A DNA stretch of 8,668 bases from JBBDWJ01 sp040902925 (GTDB taxonomy: Bacteria; Acidobacteriota; Terriglobia; Bryobacterales; UBA6623). A program made the translations under genes and the position numbers. Below are positions 5,588 through 8,668 of this stretch, piece by piece; positions within the stretch are counted from its first letter, which is position 1; every line of letters begins with the position of its first letter. The notes under the pieces are model-generated. The model had not been told where the DNA came from. It did not search any database and saw only the letters and a program-made list of their open reading frames with translations. Where the stretch lies: assembly GCA_040902925.1 (NCBI GenBank), contig JBBDWJ010000039.1, forward strand, positions 1-8,668. Direction: 5' to 3'.

Positions 5588-6532
5588 TTGACGGCTCAGA
5601 CTGATCCCTATCCGCTGGTTGCGGTCCTAGGACCGACAGCTTCGGGTAAGAGCGAACTCGGGCTGGCGATAGCCGAGCGCTTTCGCGGGGAAGTCGTCAA
5701 TTTTGACTCGGTGCAGGTTTACCGCGGCTTTGACATCGGCGCCGCCAAGCTGCCCCCGGACCAACGCCGGGGAATTCCGCACCACGCGCTCGATATTGTC
5801 GATGCCACCGAGGTATTCACGGCGGGCGACTACGCGCGGCAAGCGCGTTTGACGCTTGCGGAGATTCGGGAGCGGAGCCGCCTGCCGGTGCTGGTTGGCG
5901 GCACGGGTTTTTATCTTCGGGCGCTGCTGGACGGCTTGTTCCGTGGGCCGGAGCGCGACGAAACGCTGCGGCGGAGGCTCGAACAGCGCTCGGCGGAGCG
6001 GCCCGCAGGGTATCTGCACCGGGTTCTGTTACGACTCGACGCCGCTTCGGCGCGGCGTATTCACCCCAACGATACGCCGAAGCTAACTCGCGCCATTGAG
6101 GTCTGCCTGCTTGGGAAGCGACCGATGTCGGAGCTGTGGGGGCAGGGAAGAGAGCCGTTGCAGGGTTTTCGAGTGCTACGTGTGGGTCTCGACCCAGGCC
6201 GCGAGCGATTGCTGGAACGGATCGAACTGCGCACGGCGCGGATATTTGAGTGCGGGCTGATCGAAGAGACCCGGCGCCTTTTGCAAAGCGGCGTGGCCCG
6301 CAGTGCGCGGCCCTTTAGCGCACTCGGCTATTGCGAGGCGCTGGCGCATCTTGACGGCAAGCTAAGCCTCGCCCAGGCGATCGAGTTGACGGCGCGCATG
6401 ACCCGGCGCTATGCCAAGCGGCAGATGACTTGGTTCCGGCGCGAGCCGGGCGTGGAGTGGTTTCGCGGGTTTGGCGACGAGCCCGAGTTGCAGCGACAGG
6501 TTGTTCATTGGCTTGGCGCGCAAGGCGCCTAA
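5588..6532 (+). CDS. miaA: tRNA dimethylallyltransferase (MiaA)
   Basis: MiaA transfers a dimethylallyl group from DMAPP to N6 of adenosine 37 in tRNAs that read codons starting with U. From TTG 5588 the protein has 314 residues, normal for the family. Seen in order: P-loop VLGPTASGKS (G15-S22), NFDSVQVYRGFDIGAAKL with the likely catalytic D40, RRGIPHHALDIVD, VFTAGDYAR, LVGGTGFYLRALLDGLF with T106, the tRNA-contacting NDTPKLTRAIEV, and the C-terminal RYAKRQMTWFRRE. The frame is open to another TTG at 5564, but 5588 has GGGGGTGA (5579-5586) just ahead and puts the P-loop at the usual distance from the N-terminus. It stands alone between the HAD gene and the convergent stator operon. Confidence 0.96.
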   Translation: MTAQTDPYPLVAVLGPTASGKSELGLAIAERFRGEVVNFDSVQVYRGFDIGAAKLPPDQRRGIPHHALDIVDATEVFTAGDYARQARLTLAEIRERSRLPVLVGGTGFYLRALLDGLFRGPERDETLRRRLEQRSAERPAGYLHRVLLRLDAASARRIHPNDTPKLTRAIEVCLLGKRPMSELWGQGREPLQGFRVLRVGLDPGRERLLERIELRTARIFECGLIEETRRLLQSGVARSARPFSALGYCEALAHLDGKLSLAQAIELTARMTRRYAKRQMTWFRREPGVEWFRGFGDEPELQRQVVHWLGAQGA

Positions 6533-6751
6533 CCCAGGGATAGGGCGACATCAGATAGCACATTTTGGGTTCGAGGAATGGCTTCTATTTCCGCCCTCCA
6601 CTGTTGTTCGCCCAGTGTCTAGTGCGACGGATTCGTGCATGAGGCTGGCTGGCTGGCGCCAAGGAACCCGCGAAGAAACCATTGTGGCGGCCGCGGCGGC
6701 GGCGTGCCGCTCATCCTGCATGGATGACTTTGCTGACGGCTTGAAACTTGC
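6533..6751. other. Convergent intergenic gap, no gene seen
   Basis: The 219 bp between the 3' ends of miaA and fliL contain no protein-like frame. There is a short GGCT/CTGG run (around 6642-6655) and a GCGGC-rich stretch near 6690-6710, but no stem followed by a T tract on either strand, so I cannot point to a terminator. Confidence 0.5.
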
Positions 6752-7186
6752 TCATTCGACCACGAAGTCCGACAACAGCACTTCCTTCACTTTTCCTGTG
6801 GTCAACAACGGGTTGAGTTGCTCGCGAATCTCGTCCCGGAAAGCTTCCTTGCCCTCGGGGTCGTTCAATTGCTGGTAGGTCTTGGTCGTCAGAAGGGTAA
6901 GCACGCGGTCGTGCAGGCGGGCCATCAACAACGCGTCGGCTTGAATGCTGGGCAGGGCCTCTTCGGGGACGATAGCGAGCTTGACCTGCACGCGGGCGTG
7001 TTTTTCGCTTTTCGGATCGTTGATGTTGGTGAGGAACGTCTCGAGCGGCAGCACGGCGGCGGCTGCGTCTTCGGCCGCGGCGACGCCTTCCTCTCCCTCA
7101 GCCGCTGACTCGGTTCCGCCGCAGGCCGTGCCGACGGCCAGACTCAGCAGCACGACGGATAGTATTAGCAATGGGTACTTCTTCAT
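6752..7186 (-). CDS. fliL: FliL-like flagellar basal-body-associated protein
   Basis: FliL surrounds or supports the MotAB stator at the flagellar motor and helps torque at high load. This 144-residue protein has a hydrophobic N-terminus (residues 4-21), an Ala/Glu-rich linker (23-44) and a FliL domain: LPLETFLTNIND, HARVQVKLAIV, LLMARLHDRVLTLLTTKTYQ, FRDEIREQLNPLL and the final VKEVLLSDFVVE. The N-terminus MKKYPLLILSVVLLSLAVGTACGG looks more like a lipoprotein signal ending at C22 than the plain transmembrane anchor usual for FliL, but the residue at -3 is Gly rather than Leu/Val/Ile, so processing is uncertain. Its ATG overlaps the motB stop (ATGA), so the two are translationally coupled, and it is third in the motA-motB-fliL operon. 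Confidence 0.85.
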   Translation of the reverse strand: MKKYPLLILSVVLLSLAVGTACGGTESAAEGEEGVAAAEDAAAAVLPLETFLTNINDPKSEKHARVQVKLAIVPEEALPSIQADALLMARLHDRVLTLLTTKTYQQLNDPEGKEAFRDEIREQLNPLLTTGKVKEVLLSDFVVE

Positions 7187-7941
7187 CTGGGGCCCCGTGA
7201 CAGGGCGGCTTGTGTGGGCGGAGGGTTGCTGTCCTCAATCCCGCCATCGGCAAGAAACACAAACTCGACGCGGCGGTTGGTGGCGCGGCCTTTGTCGTTC
7301 TCGTTCGGAGCAACAGGGATCGTATCGGCCCGCCCGACAGCGCGTAAACGCTGCTTTTCCGCGCCGCGCTCGGCCAGATGCCTGGCGGCGCGGCCGGCGC
7401 GCGCGGCGGACAATTCCCAGTTGCTCGGATAAGCGTCGGTGGCGATGGGAACGTTGTCGGTGTGCCCTTCGACATCGATGGCGTTCGGTACGGTCGCGAT
7501 ATGTCCGGCGAGGCGGTCCATGAACGGTATGGCCGCGGGCTTGATTTCGGCTTGACCCGAGTCAAACACCGAGTCGCCCTTGAGGCGCAATACGACGCCG
7601 CGCGGCGTTATTTCCACGGTGCCAATGTCTTTCAATTCGGAGTGCTCGACCATATCCTTCAGCTCAACCTTCATTTGCTCCGCGGCTTGCCCTCCTTCCC
7701 CTTCCTTGGGATCCATGTGGGGAAGCAGCTTGCTCCCGGTGGGAATATCGGAGAGCGCGAACTCTGATTTGAGACCGAGAGCGTTGCGCACCGACCCGGC
7801 CATGGTGCGGAATTTGGTGATCTCCATGTTCGAGAACGACAGCAGCAGCACGAAGAAGGTCAGCAGCAGCGACATCAAGTCGGCAAAAGTGACCATCCAC
7901 TCCGGGGCGCCGGCTGGCGGTTCATCGGGTTCGAGTTCCAT
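7183..7941 (-). CDS. motB: Flagellar stator protein MotB/PomB-like
   Basis: MotB is the anchored half of the stator: its single helix carries the ion-binding Asp and its C-terminal OmpA-like domain grips peptidoglycan. This 252-residue protein has a short cytoplasmic tail, then APEWMVTFADLMSLLLTFF with the essential D21, a plug/linker (about 40-105), and the OmpA/MotB domain (about 108-230) with VEGHTDNVPI and SNWELSAARAGRAARHLAER. The wording FADLMSLLLTFFVLLLSFS followed by KFRTMAGSVRNALG and DIPTGSKL is closer to the sodium-type PomB group than to E. coli MotB, but ion choice cannot be decided from this. ATG 7941 has AAGGA about seven bases ahead and lies 23 nt after the motA stop. All key residues are kept. 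Confidence 0.95.
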   Translation of the reverse strand: MELEPDEPPAGAPEWMVTFADLMSLLLTFFVLLLSFSNMEITKFRTMAGSVRNALGLKSEFALSDIPTGSKLLPHMDPKEGEGGQAAEQMKVELKDMVEHSELKDIGTVEITPRGVVLRLKGDSVFDSGQAEIKPAAIPFMDRLAGHIATVPNAIDVEGHTDNVPIATDAYPSNWELSAARAGRAARHLAERGAEKQRLRAVGRADTIPVAPNENDKGRATNRRVEFVFLADGGIEDSNPPPTQAALSRGPR

Positions 7942-7944
7942 GCT

Positions 7945-7956
7945 GATTCCTTCTGG
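7945..7956 (-). promoter_or_regulatory. Ribosome binding site of motB
   Basis: On the minus strand AGAAGGAATCAGC precedes the motB ATG, giving a good GAAGGA Shine-Dalgarno core at normal spacing and confirming ATG 7941. Confidence 0.6.
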
Positions 7957-7964
7957 CGTGGTTC

Positions 7965-8612
7965 CTATTGGCCCCGCAGTTTCGGGGCGATGAACGACTG
8001 TAGAGCCTGCTCGATGGCGCGCGGGTTTTGCTTTTCGGCAATGCCCACGGCGGCTTCCACGCAGAGCGTCATCGTAAGCGCCTCTTCCTGAGAGCGCACC
8101 TTGAGCTTATCGGCCAGCGGCAGGCAAAAAACGTTGGCCAGGAAGGCCCCGTAGAGGGTGGTGAGCAATGCCAGCGCCATGGCCGGCCCGATGCTGGAGG
8201 GGTCGCTCATGTTGGACAGCATTTGCACCAACCCAATCAGGGTGCCGATCATTCCAAAAGCTGGCGCGGCCTGGCCCATGCCGACCAACACCTCCTGGCC
8301 GCGCTTGTGGCGGGTGACCGTGCCGCGAATATCGGTTTCGAGGATCTGGCGGATCTGCTCGCCGGCGATGCCGTCGACGCACAGTCGTATGCCTTTGCCC
8401 AGAAAGGCATAATCGAACTCGATTTTTTCCAGGGACAGAATGTCTTTGCGAGCGGTTTGCGCGGTTTCGAGCAGTTTGACGATCAACTCATCGGGAGCGG
8501 GCACTTTGGTCGCAAATGCCTTGCTCACAACGCCCACGGTTCCCAACACCGTGCTGAGCGGGTTGCGCATCAGCGTGGCTCCGATGGTGCCGCCAACGAC
8601 GATCAGCGCGGA
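7965..8612 (-). CDS. motA: Flagellar stator protein MotA/PomA-like, 5' end missing
   Basis: MotA forms the pentamer of the stator around the MotB dimer. From ATG 8570 there are 201 residues, but homology continues upstream through SALIVVGGTIGATL (to 8612), the second helix of MotA/PomA. Then it stops, with an in-frame TGA at 8634-8636 and no ATG, GTG or TTG between. Full MotA/PomA proteins have about 250 residues; here helix 1 and the start of helix 2 are absent. The rest is good: VCVDGIAGE-like cytoplasmic loop, GQAAPAFGMIGTLIGLVQML (conserved P103 from ATG 8570), ALLTTLYGAFLANVFCLPLADKL (P151), and the charged tail. No other frame to the window edge restores the N-terminus. Either the gene is broken by an insertion or rearrangement near 8614, or the window spans an assembly junction. 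A product from 8570 should not assemble normally. Confidence 0.88.
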   Translation of the reverse strand, partial: SALIVVGGTIGATLMRNPLSTVLGTVGVVSKAFATKVPAPDELIVKLLETAQTARKDILSLEKIEFDYAFLGKGIRLCVDGIAGEQIRQILETDIRGTVTRHKRGQEVLVGMGQAAPAFGMIGTLIGLVQMLSNMSDPSSIGPAMALALLTTLYGAFLANVFCLPLADKLKVRSQEEALTMTLCVEAAVGIAEKQNPRAIEQALQSFIAPKLRGQ

Positions 8613-8613
8613 A

Positions 8614-8668
8614 CTAGCAGCCCGTGGTAGAAGTCAGACAAAGTACTTTGCGGATAGAACATTTAGGC
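8614..8668. mobile_element. Possible insertion-sequence end or rearrangement junction in motA
   Basis: Homology to motA ends at 8612, directly beside CTAG (8614-8617), a four-base target duplicated by several insertion-sequence families. Reading rightward, the foreign stretch begins CTAGCAGCCCGTGGTAGAAG, which resembles the CTAG-CAGGCTG-type ends of IS1182-like elements, and contains the perfect 12-bp palindrome CAAAGTACTTTG (8639-8650). No transposase frame or second end is inside the window, so this is an inference from the abrupt end of homology. Confidence 0.35.

Noticed and set aside
6566..6580. GGGTTCGAGGA, resembling a tRNA T-loop
   Set aside because: The bases on either side do not form a T stem, and no anticodon arm or acceptor stem can be paired around it.
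8028..8630. 200-codon open frame on the plus strand opposite motA
   Set aside because: It is the antisense of a clear MotA sequence, has a His/Gln-rich composition typical of a reverse-strand shadow, and lacks any recognisable pattern.

Overview
The window is 8.7 kb of mostly high-GC bacterial DNA with ordinary chromosomal content. It suggests a motile Gram-negative-type bacterium. The style of MiaA, the PomAB-like stator genes and the mixture of toxin-antitoxin and envelope genes would fit an Acidobacteriota-like (Solibacter/Bryobacter-type) genome, but that is a tentative inference; nothing here fixes the taxon.

Layout, left to right. (1) Bases 3-1010 (+): the 3' part of a multi-pass ArnT/GT39-like membrane glycosyltransferase that runs in from the left edge. 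(2) 1140-1675 (+): a toxin-antitoxin pair in toxin-antitoxin order. The BrnT-like toxin is interrupted by an in-frame amber codon, while its ribbon-helix-helix antitoxin is intact and starts inside the toxin stop codon (ATGA). (3) 1766-2716 (-): a divergent polysaccharide-deacetylase-like protein. (4) 2755-3446 (-): a vapBC toxin-antitoxin operon with three AGTT-GGTATA-like repeats in its promoter region. (5) 3530-4417 (-): a YihY/BrkB-family membrane protein. (6) 4418-4752: a 335-bp divergent control region with a 33-bp tandem duplication and -10 boxes placed almost on the two flanking start codons. (7) 4753-5421 (+): a HAD-family phosphatase/phosphoglucomutase-like gene with a sharp low-GC patch in its middle. 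(8) 5588-6532 (+): miaA, tRNA dimethylallyltransferase, probably starting at TTG. (9) 6752-8612 (-): a motA-motB-fliL flagellar stator operon with tight spacing (23 nt, then an ATGA overlap).

The operon in (9) should build the ion-driven stator of the flagellar motor, but motA has lost its 5' end. Homology stops at a CTAG at 8614-8617, and the remaining 51 bases to the window edge are unrelated to motA in any frame and contain a 12-bp palindrome. An insertion-sequence end or rearrangement junction is the likeliest explanation.

I do not see a convincing undescribed multi-gene system. The points most worth a second look are the amber-interrupted BrnT beside an intact antitoxin, the broken motA, the tandemly duplicated promoter DNA between the BrkB and HAD genes, and the compositional patch inside the HAD gene. 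No rRNA, tRNA, CRISPR array or transposase gene was found.
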